Of a stretch of 22,041 nucleotides of DNA, positions 12,394-18,005 are shown piece by piece. Positions within the stretch are counted from its first letter, which is position 1; each line of letters begins with the position of its first letter. Origin of the DNA: a virus; the IMG/VR virus record IMGVR_UViG_3300042294_004327, positions 1-22,041 of that record. The stretch is one strand, 5' to 3'. The notes below the pieces were generated by a model. That model saw only the letters and a program-made list of their open reading frames with translations. It was not told where the DNA came from and did no database searches. The position numbers and the translations under genes are program-made.

Positions 12394-12770
12394 TCTTCAT
12401 CTTCTGGGTCTATGTGCTCTTTGTCCCTTTTGAGGATATAAGACTCCACAGATCCCAGATTAGGCCAACCAGATTCTGTCACACGATCTCCAACTATGCT
12501 TCGGTGTCCGATGTGTTTGTTGAAATACTCAATGAGTTGCTGAGCTGCCTCTTCTGGGGTTTTCCCGGTGAAGCTGCGACCTGCGAAACTTCCACAAAGC
12601 CACTCATTTGTCACCTCCCACTCCCCATTCCATTGGAAAATATAATCCTCGGGCTTGTCCATCACCCTCTTGATGAGGTCCAAGACTTCGGCGGGTGATG
12701 GGGATTTTGCTGCTCTCGGGTTGGCGACTTGTTCGTAAGCTTCAGCTAAGAGTTTAGAGTCTTTGTTCAT
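12390..12770 (-). CDS. protein with MNKDSKLLAEA tag and GC-rich body, possible packaged head protein
   Basis: The 126-residue protein begins MNKDSKLLAEAYEQVANPRA, with the same first 13 residues as the 11857-12240 product, including the LAE|A prohead-protease-like site. The rest is different: PSPAEVLDLIKRVMDKPEDY, a Trp-rich segment WNGEWEVTNEWLCGSFAGRS, and TGKTPEEAAQQLIEYF, a small alpha-beta domain. The body is about 50% GC against roughly one third for flanking genes, while the tag and promoter are AT-rich. This looks like a foreign domain joined to a native tag. A TATAAATA octamer lies 5 nt before the ATG. Confidence 0.7.
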   Translation of the reverse strand: MNKDSKLLAEAYEQVANPRAAKSPSPAEVLDLIKRVMDKPEDYIFQWNGEWEVTNEWLCGSFAGRSFTGKTPEEAAQQLIEYFNKHIGHRSIVGDRVTESGWPNLGSVESYILKRDKEHIDPEDEE

Positions 12771-12819
12771 ACTATTATTTATACAAATTGTTATATTTCT
12801 TTCTCGCTCTCATAGGAAC
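12736..12819 (-). repeat. 84-bp promoter-plus-tag module, copy 2
   Basis: This is the counterpart of 12206-12289 at an offset of 530 nt with no gaps. It spans the last codons of the intact HExxH gene, the TATAAATA octamer and the first 12 codons of the 12390-12770 gene. Confidence 0.8.
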
Positions 12820-13401
12820 ACCTTTTCCAAATGCAGAGTAGTCATGCCCGTATTGGAGATATGCCTGGATTTCATCATCAACCACTCTTTCTGTATAACC
12901 CATCTCTAATAGATTCTTTTTAAAGATATTATAATGTTCTACTGGAAGAGATTTTGTCAAAGCATCCATTCTCTTTTTGTAGTCTTTATCGGTATAGTAA
13001 AGGGCATGGCATACTTCATGCTTAAAAGTATCTCCTGTTGTGTTTCCACAAGCAATGACATAGCCATCTTCAAGAAGATTATTTTTATTAATCTTCACTA
13101 CAATGTCATACATCACTTTGTCGTAAGGTGATTCAAATTTACCGAGCTTGTTGTAGCATTGTGTAATAACTTTTAGAGGGATATTGAACCCTGACCAATC
13201 AGCACCATAACTAAAGCCCTTACCATACTTTTCATTATACCACTTCATGTAGTCCCAGATTGAAAAAGTCTTATTACGGAATTTAGGATTAGGAGATTCA
13301 TAATACTCCTGAGCTCTACAGAATAACATAGCCCTATCATATTTGTCTTTAACTATGACAGCAAAGACATTTGGCTTAACTTCTTTAATTTTGTATTTCA
13401 A
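12775..13401 (-). CDS. putative zinc metallopeptidase-like protein (HExxH ... E)
   Basis: The 208-residue protein carries FKHEVCHALYY with H128, E129 and H132 forming HExxH, and a downstream VVDDEIQAYLQYG whose E177 is well placed as third zinc ligand. The N-terminal half (NVFAVIVKDKYDRAMLFCRA) is a mixed alpha-beta region. The last residues before the stop carry the TATAAATA octamer used by the next gene, so its 3' end doubles as a promoter. The start overlaps the next gene upstream by 4 nt (ATGA). Such proteins in large phages have no proven substrates. It does not resemble the 2444-3019 HExxH protein outside the motif. Confidence 0.7.
   Translation of the reverse strand: MKYKIKEVKPNVFAVIVKDKYDRAMLFCRAQEYYESPNPKFRNKTFSIWDYMKWYNEKYGKGFSYGADWSGFNIPLKVITQCYNKLGKFESPYDKVMYDIVVKINKNNLLEDGYVIACGNTTGDTFKHEVCHALYYTDKDYKKRMDALTKSLPVEHYNIFKKNLLEMGYTERVVDDEIQAYLQYGHDYSAFGKGVPMRARKKYNNLYK
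12776..12783 (-). promoter_or_regulatory. T4-type late promoter octamer TATAAATA
   Basis: An exact TATAAATA on the minus strand sits 5 nt before the ATG at 12770 and is embedded in the codons TAT AAA TAA that end the HExxH gene. The layout is the same as for the octamer at 12246-12253. Confidence 0.6.
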
Positions 13402-13586
13402 TTGCTCCTAATTGTTTTTGCTATACCTTTAACAAATTCTTTTGCTTCTTCTTTCCAAGCTTTGAGTTCATTTAATTCTTTTTCTTGATCTTCAAGTTCA
13501 TCAGCAAATGAATAAACAAATTCATCATCAAGAGGATATTTTTCATAATACTCTCGCAATTGTTGGGATAATGGTTTCTTACTCAC
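13398..13586 (-). CDS. small charged coiled-coil protein
   Basis: The 62-residue protein starts with GTG (MSKKPLSQQLREYYEKYPLD). It has an acidic helix DELEDQEKELNELKAWKEEA with heptad-like spacing and a basic end. Its stop overlaps the start of the HExxH gene (ATGA). The GTG is preceded by an A-run rather than a Shine-Dalgarno. Function is unknown. Confidence 0.6.
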   Translation of the reverse strand: MSKKPLSQQLREYYEKYPLDDEFVYSFADELEDQEKELNELKAWKEEAKEFVKGIAKTIRSN

Positions 13587-13616
13587 TTTTTTTTAGTTCT
13601 TTATAGCAAATCAAGC

Positions 13617-13793
13617 TTATTTTGTCTTAAACCTAAATTCAGCATTACCATCTTCATCAGCAACCCATTCAGCTACTCCAGCCTTTATAGCATCTTTTTT
13701 CCATTGGGTATCCATTATCCCGCTTCCAGCCAAAAAGCCAAACGCAAATATGAAAAAAGCCATTCCAAACATTATTGGAGCATTATCATTCAT
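13617..13793 (-). CDS. 58-residue single-pass membrane protein
   Basis: ATG at 13793 begins 1 nt after the stop of the upstream gene (TAATATG). The product starts MNDNAPIMFGMAFFIFAFGF, continues LAGSGIMDTQWKKDAIKAGV and ends with AEWVADEDGNAEFRFKTK. It has one membrane helix (about residues 7-25) and a cytoplasmic tail with W-K-x-D-A-I-x-x-G-x-A-E-W, a motif I recall from many tiny phage membrane proteins where it ends G-x-x-x-F-x-W/F-K. Its role is unknown. The stretch 13587-13616 downstream holds no gene. Confidence 0.65.
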   Translation of the reverse strand: MNDNAPIMFGMAFFIFAFGFLAGSGIMDTQWKKDAIKAGVAEWVADEDGNAEFRFKTK

Positions 13794-13794
13794 A

Positions 13795-14133
13795 TTATTT
13801 TATAAGCTCCGCATACTCTACATCATATCTATCAAGATACTCTTCAAACTCAATTTGTTCATCCCAGTTATAGATATAATCAAAAAGCCAATCTTTACCT
13901 TTTTCATTTAGTCTAAGGTCATAAGCTAGCTTTTCATAGACCGCATCCAAATGCTTTTGAAGTCTGTTAATAAATTCTTTGTCTCTAAAGATTCTATCTT
14001 CAGGGTGTTCTCCTTGAGGTGTGTAATGTTTTTTCTTAATCATATCTTCTCCTAAAGCATCTGTGCAATAACAAGTATCATTTATATAGATAAAAGGAAA
14101 ACCACATTTAACGCAATGTTTTTTTACTTTCAT
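13795..14133 (-). CDS. small protein with N-terminal zinc-ribbon-like cysteines
   Basis: The 112-residue protein begins MKVKKHCVKCGFPFIYINDT and continues with CYC, giving C7-x2-C10 and a second C-x-C pair, a probable metal-binding knuckle. The remainder is helical and acidic, ending WDEQIEFEEYLDRYDVEYAE. Its neighbours on both sides are 1 nt away, so it belongs to one polycistronic unit. No family is recognised. Confidence 0.6.
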   Translation of the reverse strand: MKVKKHCVKCGFPFIYINDTCYCTDALGEDMIKKKHYTPQGEHPEDRIFRDKEFINRLQKHLDAVYEKLAYDLRLNEKGKDWLFDYIYNWDEQIEFEEYLDRYDVEYAELIK

Positions 14134-14134
14134 A

Positions 14135-14701
14135 CTATTTCCTCATCTCATTTCTGATTAACTCATCAACTGAATTATACCTTCTTCCGGTTGATTTACA
14201 CTCTTTAACATATTTTTTAGCATCATCAGCAGGAGGATTACAAATACCGTGAACCCAATTCTGCTTCTTTACCTCAGAGTGCATAGCAAAAGATTTAGGA
14301 TACTTGTCTGTTATAGTGTAATGATCAGAGGCACAGATAGTTTTAGGCTCATGTTCAAAAAAGTCTCCAGTTTGATATAGAGGCTTTTTAGGAGATGAAT
14401 GTTTGCTAAATTCTTCTCGAGCCTTTCTTTCTGTTTCTCTGAGATCTTTATTGAATTTCTCAACAACATCGCTAATTTGATCCATTACTGATTCCAGCTC
14501 TTCCAAGACAACATAATCCGTTACATGACACCATTTAGTGTAAGTGGTGTTATCAACTTTTTTAATTTGAACCTTGGCATACTCTCCAGAAGGAGAAACT
14601 TCAAGAATGCCAGCTTCTGTAGGATCGGAACAAGATACTGAATAATCTGATATGAGCAATCTTTTGCCTATATATTCTTTAGATAAAGGTCTGTTATTCA
14701 T
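14135..14701 (-). CDS. unknown protein, helical and charged
   Basis: ATG at 14701 (MNNRPLSKEYIGKRLLISDY) is preferred because it overlaps the TAA of the upstream gene in a TAATG junction, with GGAA just upstream. A TTG at 14716 is open in frame but less likely. The 188-residue product has an N-terminal small beta domain resembling an SH3-like fold (AGILEVSPSGEYAKVQIKKV), a coiled coil (VMDQISDVVEKFNKDLRETE) and a C-terminal basic helix. No enzyme motif is present. Confidence 0.6.
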   Translation of the reverse strand: MNNRPLSKEYIGKRLLISDYSVSCSDPTEAGILEVSPSGEYAKVQIKKVDNTTYTKWCHVTDYVVLEELESVMDQISDVVEKFNKDLRETERKAREEFSKHSSPKKPLYQTGDFFEHEPKTICASDHYTITDKYPKSFAMHSEVKKQNWVHGICNPPADDAKKYVKECKSTGRRYNSVDELIRNEMRK

Positions 14702-14973
14702 TAAGAATTCCAACAATTGTCTGAGTTGTTTTTGTCATCATCACCCATACAGCACCCATGAGCATCTTCGTCAATTACAGGATAAGTCTCTTCATCAACT
14801 ACTTCTAAATGTCCATCAAAGACAAAGCCGCAGGCTTTCAAGTAGCATTCAAAGTTATTAAGCATCTGGGTGATAGTGACATCTCCAGGCATATCAAAGG
14901 TGACTTCGACAGGAGAATACTCTTCAAATTCGGTTTCGTTATAGGTGTATTTGAATTGGTGTTTGTAGTTCAT
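14701..14973 (-). CDS. conserved-type phage protein with acidic Cys-containing tail
   Basis: The 90-residue protein begins MNYKHQFKYTYNETEFEEYS. Its core VEVTFDMPGDVTITQMLNNF followed by LKACGFVFDGHLEVVD matches, from memory, a small phage family with the order V-x-F-x-x-P-x-x-(V/I)-T-x-x-x-M-L-x-x-F-x-x-(F/Y)-L-x-(A/S)-x-G-(F/Y). The tail has a CC pair and several Asp/Asn residues. Function is unknown. It is coupled to the next gene by TAATG. Confidence 0.65.
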   Translation of the reverse strand: MNYKHQFKYTYNETEFEEYSPVEVTFDMPGDVTITQMLNNFECYLKACGFVFDGHLEVVDEETYPVIDEDAHGCCMGDDDKNNSDNCWNS

Positions 14974-14977
14974 ATTT

Positions 14978-15199
14978 TTATATATTAATGTCTTTTAAAA
15001 TTTTGTCAAGCTCTTCTGGGGTTACTTGCTTGTATGTCTTTTTGTCTTTTTTGGGTCCGGAAATCTCTAATATAAATCTCAACCAATAAAAAGATAACTT
15101 CCAATATCTGCCTCCGTTAAACCAAGATGCACCGGGCAAGTATCTAAAACTTACAAACGGAACCCATTCAAACCAAAAACTGATATAAAATAAACTCAT
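14978..15199 (-). CDS. small aromatic-rich protein, possibly membrane-associated
   Basis: The 73-residue product opens MSLFYISFWFEWVPFVSFRY, very rich in Phe, Trp and Tyr. It continues through GGRYWKLSFYWLRFILEISG and ends in a charged helix EELDKILKDI. The aromatic N-terminal half could sit at a membrane or form a small beta domain. The start overlaps the upstream gene by 4 nt (ATGA). No family is recognised. Confidence 0.6.
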   Translation of the reverse strand: MSLFYISFWFEWVPFVSFRYLPGASWFNGGRYWKLSFYWLRFILEISGPKKDKKTYKQVTPEELDKILKDINI

Positions 15200-15735
15200 G
15201 TCCAGAGATGTTTACGGTATTTGATAAGCTCGGTTAAAACCTTAGTGTCCATCTTTTCAATAAGCACTTCGTAGTAATCTACTTTGCTATAGAGCTGTTT
15301 GTAAGTTCCCTTGGCTTCGAAGTCAGGATAAGCCTCGTCCATCTTCTTCTCTAAGGCAGGCCTCTCTTCCGTAACGTACCTGTAAGCATTCTCTAGCCAG
15401 GAAGCAAATTTAGCAGCCTCTGGTCCGGACTCTTCCCAATCGACAATACCTTTGTCAAATTCATCTTCATAAAAAGATTTAATAATTTCGAAATTAACCA
15501 AAAGTAAAATACCGTCAAGGTCAATCCAGTGACGAGGTACAGCTTTACGGATCCGAGAATGCTTAGGTGCCCAGATGGTCTTAACATGCTTGTAGTAAAA
15601 GTCGCGCACAGAATAGGGGATAGCGAAGTAGATCCGGTCTTTAATGCCTACCCAGTAGAAGTAGAGCTTGGTACGGGTATCAGTCTGTAGAAAGATGTTA
15701 TCTATATCTTTTAATTTTTTAAAGGGTCTGTTCAT
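15196..15735 (-). CDS. conserved-type phage protein (PRHWIDLDGIL)
   Basis: ATG at 15735 (MNRPFKKLKDIDNIFLQTDT) forms an ATGA overlap with the upstream TGA, so it is chosen over the upstream in-frame codon at 15783. The 179-residue product contains KTIWAPKHSRIRKAVPRHWI followed by DLDGILLLVNFEIIKSFYED, a pattern recalled from phage hypotheticals (HxRI-x-K-A-I/V-P-R-x-W-x-D). A long C-terminal helical region follows. No function is known. Confidence 0.65.
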   Translation of the reverse strand: MNRPFKKLKDIDNIFLQTDTRTKLYFYWVGIKDRIYFAIPYSVRDFYYKHVKTIWAPKHSRIRKAVPRHWIDLDGILLLVNFEIIKSFYEDEFDKGIVDWEESGPEAAKFASWLENAYRYVTEERPALEKKMDEAYPDFEAKGTYKQLYSKVDYYEVLIEKMDTKVLTELIKYRKHLWT

Positions 15736-15965
15736 TTGTTTGTCTGTTGTTGTTTGATTTGTTCGTTGTAAGCTTCCATCCAATCCTGTACTTGGTCAAA
15801 ACTCCAATTAACTGTCTTAGGAACAGCATCATTGAACTCTTTATAAAGCTCTTTAAAATCAGCCCAAAGCCGAGGATCAATATTACAGCAAGGAGCCCCT
15901 CCTCCAAAAAGTACTAAGGACTCATCTACTAGTTCGTTGTATTCGCGTTGGGACATTCCGGCCAT
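15732..15965 (-). CDS. small protein, first gene of the long minus-strand run
   Basis: The 77-residue product begins MAGMSQREYNELVDESLVLF, contains a GGGAPCC segment and a DPRLWADFKELYKEFNDAV helix, and ends in a Gln-rich tail. ATG at 15965 is taken; the ATG at 15956 is possible. A TATTAT hexamer 6 nt before the ATG could be a -10 element, but no convincing -35 is seen. It is divergent from the 16017 gene across 51 nt. No family is recognised. Confidence 0.55.
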   Translation of the reverse strand: MAGMSQREYNELVDESLVLFGGGAPCCNIDPRLWADFKELYKEFNDAVPKTVNWSFDQVQDWMEAYNEQIKQQQTNK

Positions 15966-16016
15966 ATACCCATAATACTAGTAGCTATTTCAGGAACAGG
16001 CAACTAAAATATATAT

Positions 16017-16355
16017 ATGAAAAAAGTCCTCAAACCTGCCCAACGAGAAGAAGCAATATACTATTCTGACTTCTCCGGTAAACTGTTCCAAGACTCCCCT
16101 CCCGTAACTGTAAAGATAGAATGTGATTACGGATCTAAATATGACGGAGCGAGAGCAGAGTTCCACTTATCTGATAAGGGCTTAGAAAAGCTTTTACAGT
16201 TCTTCAAAGAAAACCTTTGTGAAGAAACTAAAAATAAGCTTAAAAAGGATATGGCCGTTGCCGATAAGAATGCCCAAGATAATATGGAGTGTAGGGATTG
16301 GCAATCTGCAGAATTCTATTATAATAACAGAGAACTTTATCAGAAACTTATATGA
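16017..16355 (+). CDS. conserved-type phage protein (YYSDFSGK)
   Basis: The 112-residue product contains REEAIYYSDFSGKLFQDSPP followed by VTVKIECDYGSKYDGA and FHLSDKGLEKLLQFF. Phage and bacterial small proteins with EEAxYYSDFSGK, C-x-Y-G-S-x-x-D-G-x-x-x-x-L-H-L are familiar but uncharacterised. It is the first gene of a plus-strand cassette of five ending with dCMP deaminase, reached by the divergent gap 15966-16016. It overlaps the next gene by 4 nt (ATGA). Confidence 0.7.
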   Translation: MKKVLKPAQREEAIYYSDFSGKLFQDSPPVTVKIECDYGSKYDGARAEFHLSDKGLEKLLQFFKENLCEETKNKLKKDMAVADKNAQDNMECRDWQSAEFYYNNRELYQKLI

Positions 16356-16639
16356 AAAAACCTATTCGAAAAACTGTCCAATCCCGAGAAGAGTATTACA
16401 TTCAGTTCACGGATGAAGAGATGGCTGAGTTAAAGATGGAACCTGGGCAGAAGTATTCCTGGGAAGTTAAAGACGGGGGAGTCCAGCTCACCCCCTACGT
16501 TAAGGTAGAGATGGATATTAGTCAATGGGATAAAGAGACTCTGGTATACCTTATCGAACAATCCTGCCAACGTGACGTATCTGTTAATGATGTTATTGTT
16601 GATACCTTAGAGCGGTACTTAAAGAGTGAACAAAGATAG
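16352..16639 (+). CDS. small putative DNA-binding protein (AbrB-like hairpin plus ribbon-helix-helix-like end)
   Basis: The 95-residue protein has an N-terminal part YYIQFTDEEMAELKMEPGQK followed by YSWEVKDGGVQL, which resembles the swapped-hairpin SpoVT/AbrB pattern (F-T-x-E-E-x-x-x-L-x-x-x-P-G-x-x). Its C-terminal helix pair (IEQSCQRDVSVNDVIVDTLE) fits the D-x-(S/T)-x-N-(D/E) turn of ribbon-helix-helix proteins. A transcription regulator or antitoxin-like role is inferred, and no toxin gene is seen beside it. Its 3' end overlaps the next gene by 14 nt. Confidence 0.6.
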   Translation: MKKPIRKTVQSREEYYIQFTDEEMAELKMEPGQKYSWEVKDGGVQLTPYVKVEMDISQWDKETLVYLIEQSCQRDVSVNDVIVDTLERYLKSEQR

Positions 16640-17303
16640 CAAAACTATTACCAAGCTTTACGAATCGATTCATAAAGTAGATTACTTTACCGTAAACGAA
16701 AATGATTTTGACGAGGAGAAGTTCTTCAGTCTTGATGAAGACTTTGCCAATTTAGGAGCCCTAAACGTATACAGTTATATACTTGAGACGTTTAAACAGG
16801 TAAAACAAAACTCCCCTACTGATGACGGAACAGAGGATGTCTATGAAGTAGTACTACACAATGGTCAACTCTTCACCCTGCATCTAAACTACATTGAATC
16901 CCGGCAGGCAAAGAGCTTTATTGAGCGAAAGAATGTCAACGCCAAACAAAAACATAACAACACTCTTACCCAGGAATACAGCTCGATGCTACAAAGCTTT
17001 GAACCCGAGGATACAATATGTGTAATAATGTTTAAGGACGAGCAAGGCAAATTTGAACAAACCGGCAAAGTGGGCATATCAGCTAAAGAGCTCTTTATAA
17101 CTCTTAAAAATGCTATAGAAGACTCTTGGTCAAAGAGAGACTTTGAAAAAATAAAAGCTATCTTAATGCGAGTCAATAAAGCAGAACCAAAAAGACTTGA
17201 GTTCTATAAAATGCTTTTAAGAAAATTCCTACCCGCTTATAACAATATTGTAGTAGATTCTATTTCAGAAGATAGTAATATATTACTCTTTGCATCAAAA
17301 TAA
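16626..17303 (+). CDS. protein with MNKDSK tag, unknown function
   Basis: The 225-residue protein starts with GTG at 16626 and opens MNKDSKTITKLYESIHKVDY. It shares MNKDSK and YESIHK with the minus-strand 11857-12240 product but lacks the LAE|A cleavage-like site. An acidic segment (DFDEEKFFSLDEDFANLGA), a strand-rich middle (VYEVVLHNGQLFTLHLNYIE), a helix, a strand TICVIMFKDEQGKFEQTGKV and a helical C-terminus follow. It has no late promoter octamer and lies in a different operon, so the tag may have been acquired independently. Function is unknown. Confidence 0.65.
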   Translation: MNKDSKTITKLYESIHKVDYFTVNENDFDEEKFFSLDEDFANLGALNVYSYILETFKQVKQNSPTDDGTEDVYEVVLHNGQLFTLHLNYIESRQAKSFIERKNVNAKQKHNNTLTQEYSSMLQSFEPEDTICVIMFKDEQGKFEQTGKVGISAKELFITLKNAIEDSWSKRDFEKIKAILMRVNKAEPKRLEFYKMLLRKFLPAYNNIVVDSISEDSNILLFASK

Positions 17304-17308
17304 AATAT

Positions 17309-17479
17309 ATGGAACAATTCAACGTAATTTGGAAATTTAGTGTCATTGGACTTCTTTTAGCTATTGTACTGTCACTGGGCATGATTAAGTTTAAGATTGA
17401 CGATATTGAAAGGCTTCTGACGATCCCTGACGTTGAAATGCCCTTACCCGAAGAGCCTCAAGATGGCCAGCTCCAGTAG
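17309..17479 (+). CDS. 56-residue single-pass membrane protein
   Basis: ATG at 17309 lies 5 nt after the upstream stop. The product begins MEQFNVIWKFSVIGLLLAIV, with a membrane helix at about residues 9-27 (ending LSLGMI). It continues KFKIDDIERLLTIPDVEMPL and a Pro/Glu-rich tail ending in QLQ. It overlaps the dCMP deaminase start by 17 nt. No family is recognised. The layout is typical of small phage membrane proteins. Confidence 0.55.
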   Translation: MEQFNVIWKFSVIGLLLAIVLSLGMIKFKIDDIERLLTIPDVEMPLPEEPQDGQLQ

Positions 17480-17885
17480 AATAACCTGGGAAGAGTACGC
17501 TTTGCGGATAGCGCAAGTAGTAGCTCTTCGCTCTCAAGACCCTCGACATAAGGTGGGATGTGTGCTTCTAAGGCACGACAACACTATAGCTTCTGCTGGG
17601 TTCAACGGAGCACCTTCCGGGGTAGAGATAGATTGGAGCAATAGAAAAGAGAAGCTCCTTCGGGTAGTGCACGCTGAGATAAACTCGCTTCGTATGATTA
17701 AACCCGGGGAATGCTATCTGGCAGCCTGTACTCTATCTCCTTGTAATGACTGTTTAAAGTCCTTGGCAGCTTACGGCATTAAAAAGATTGTATATCAGAA
17801 TGAATATAGGCCTGATGTACCCTACCCTCTTAAAGATATTGCCAAAGAGTTCGGAATAGAACTAGAGCAAATTACTTTGATTTAG
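17463..17885 (+). CDS. deoxycytidylate (dCMP) deaminase
   Basis: The enzyme converts dCMP to dUMP, the substrate for ThyX. From ATG 17463 the protein is 140 residues: MASSSRITWEEYALRIAQVV, then SQDPRHKVGCVLL, the loop SAGFNGAPSG, the zinc-binding H70-A-E72 (VVHAEINSL) and P-C94-x2-C97 (LSPCNDCLKSL). This is the complete catalytic set of the family. GAAGAG about 7 nt upstream supports this start over the in-frame ATG at 17433. The C-terminal DVPYPLKDIAKEFGIEL fits the dCMP group. It is shorter than T4 gene cd because the T4 zinc insert is absent. Its 3' end overlaps the convergent small gene by 14 nt. Confidence 0.9.
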   Translation: MASSSRITWEEYALRIAQVVALRSQDPRHKVGCVLLRHDNTIASAGFNGAPSGVEIDWSNRKEKLLRVVHAEINSLRMIKPGECYLAACTLSPCNDCLKSLAAYGIKKIVYQNEYRPDVPYPLKDIAKEFGIELEQITLI

Positions 17886-17997
17886 CTTTGTGCTTTTTAA
17901 GAGCTTTAGCTGGCTTGACAGCTTTCTTCTTTGTCTTTTTAGCTTCGGTTAAGAATTCGCCTACAATGGCGTTGAAGTGGGGTGTGTTAATATTCAT
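17872..17997 (-). CDS. 41-residue highly basic peptide with FLTEA-type N-terminus
   Basis: ATG at 17997 lies 8 nt after the stop of the 18006-18908 gene. The product begins MNINTPHFNAIVGEFLTEAK and ends with a Lys/Ala-rich tail (KKAVKPAKALKKHKAKSK), about 13 Lys in the last 22 residues. FLTE|A fits the L-x-E prohead-protease rule and recalls the T4 capsid-targeting FIAE|A. If cleaved there, a basic DNA-condensing peptide would be released in the head. It is too short for firm assignment, but it is in a virion-type neighbourhood and has no internal stop. Confidence 0.5.
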   Translation of the reverse strand: MNINTPHFNAIVGEFLTEAKKTKKKAVKPAKALKKHKAKSK

Positions 17998-18005
17998 ATT
18001 AAGAA

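Noticed and set aside
13587-13616. TTGATT and TATAAAG upstream of the 13586 GTG as a promoter
   Set aside because: The spacing between the hexamers is far too short, and no other -10 fits.
15735-15783. Longer start for the 15196-15735 gene
   Set aside because: It would overlap the upstream gene by 52 nt, while the ATG at 15735 makes the usual ATGA junction.
16352-16639. Antitoxin of a toxin-antitoxin pair
   Set aside because: The AbrB-like and ribbon-helix-helix-like pattern is compatible, but neither neighbour resembles a known toxin, so only a DNA-binding role is suggested.
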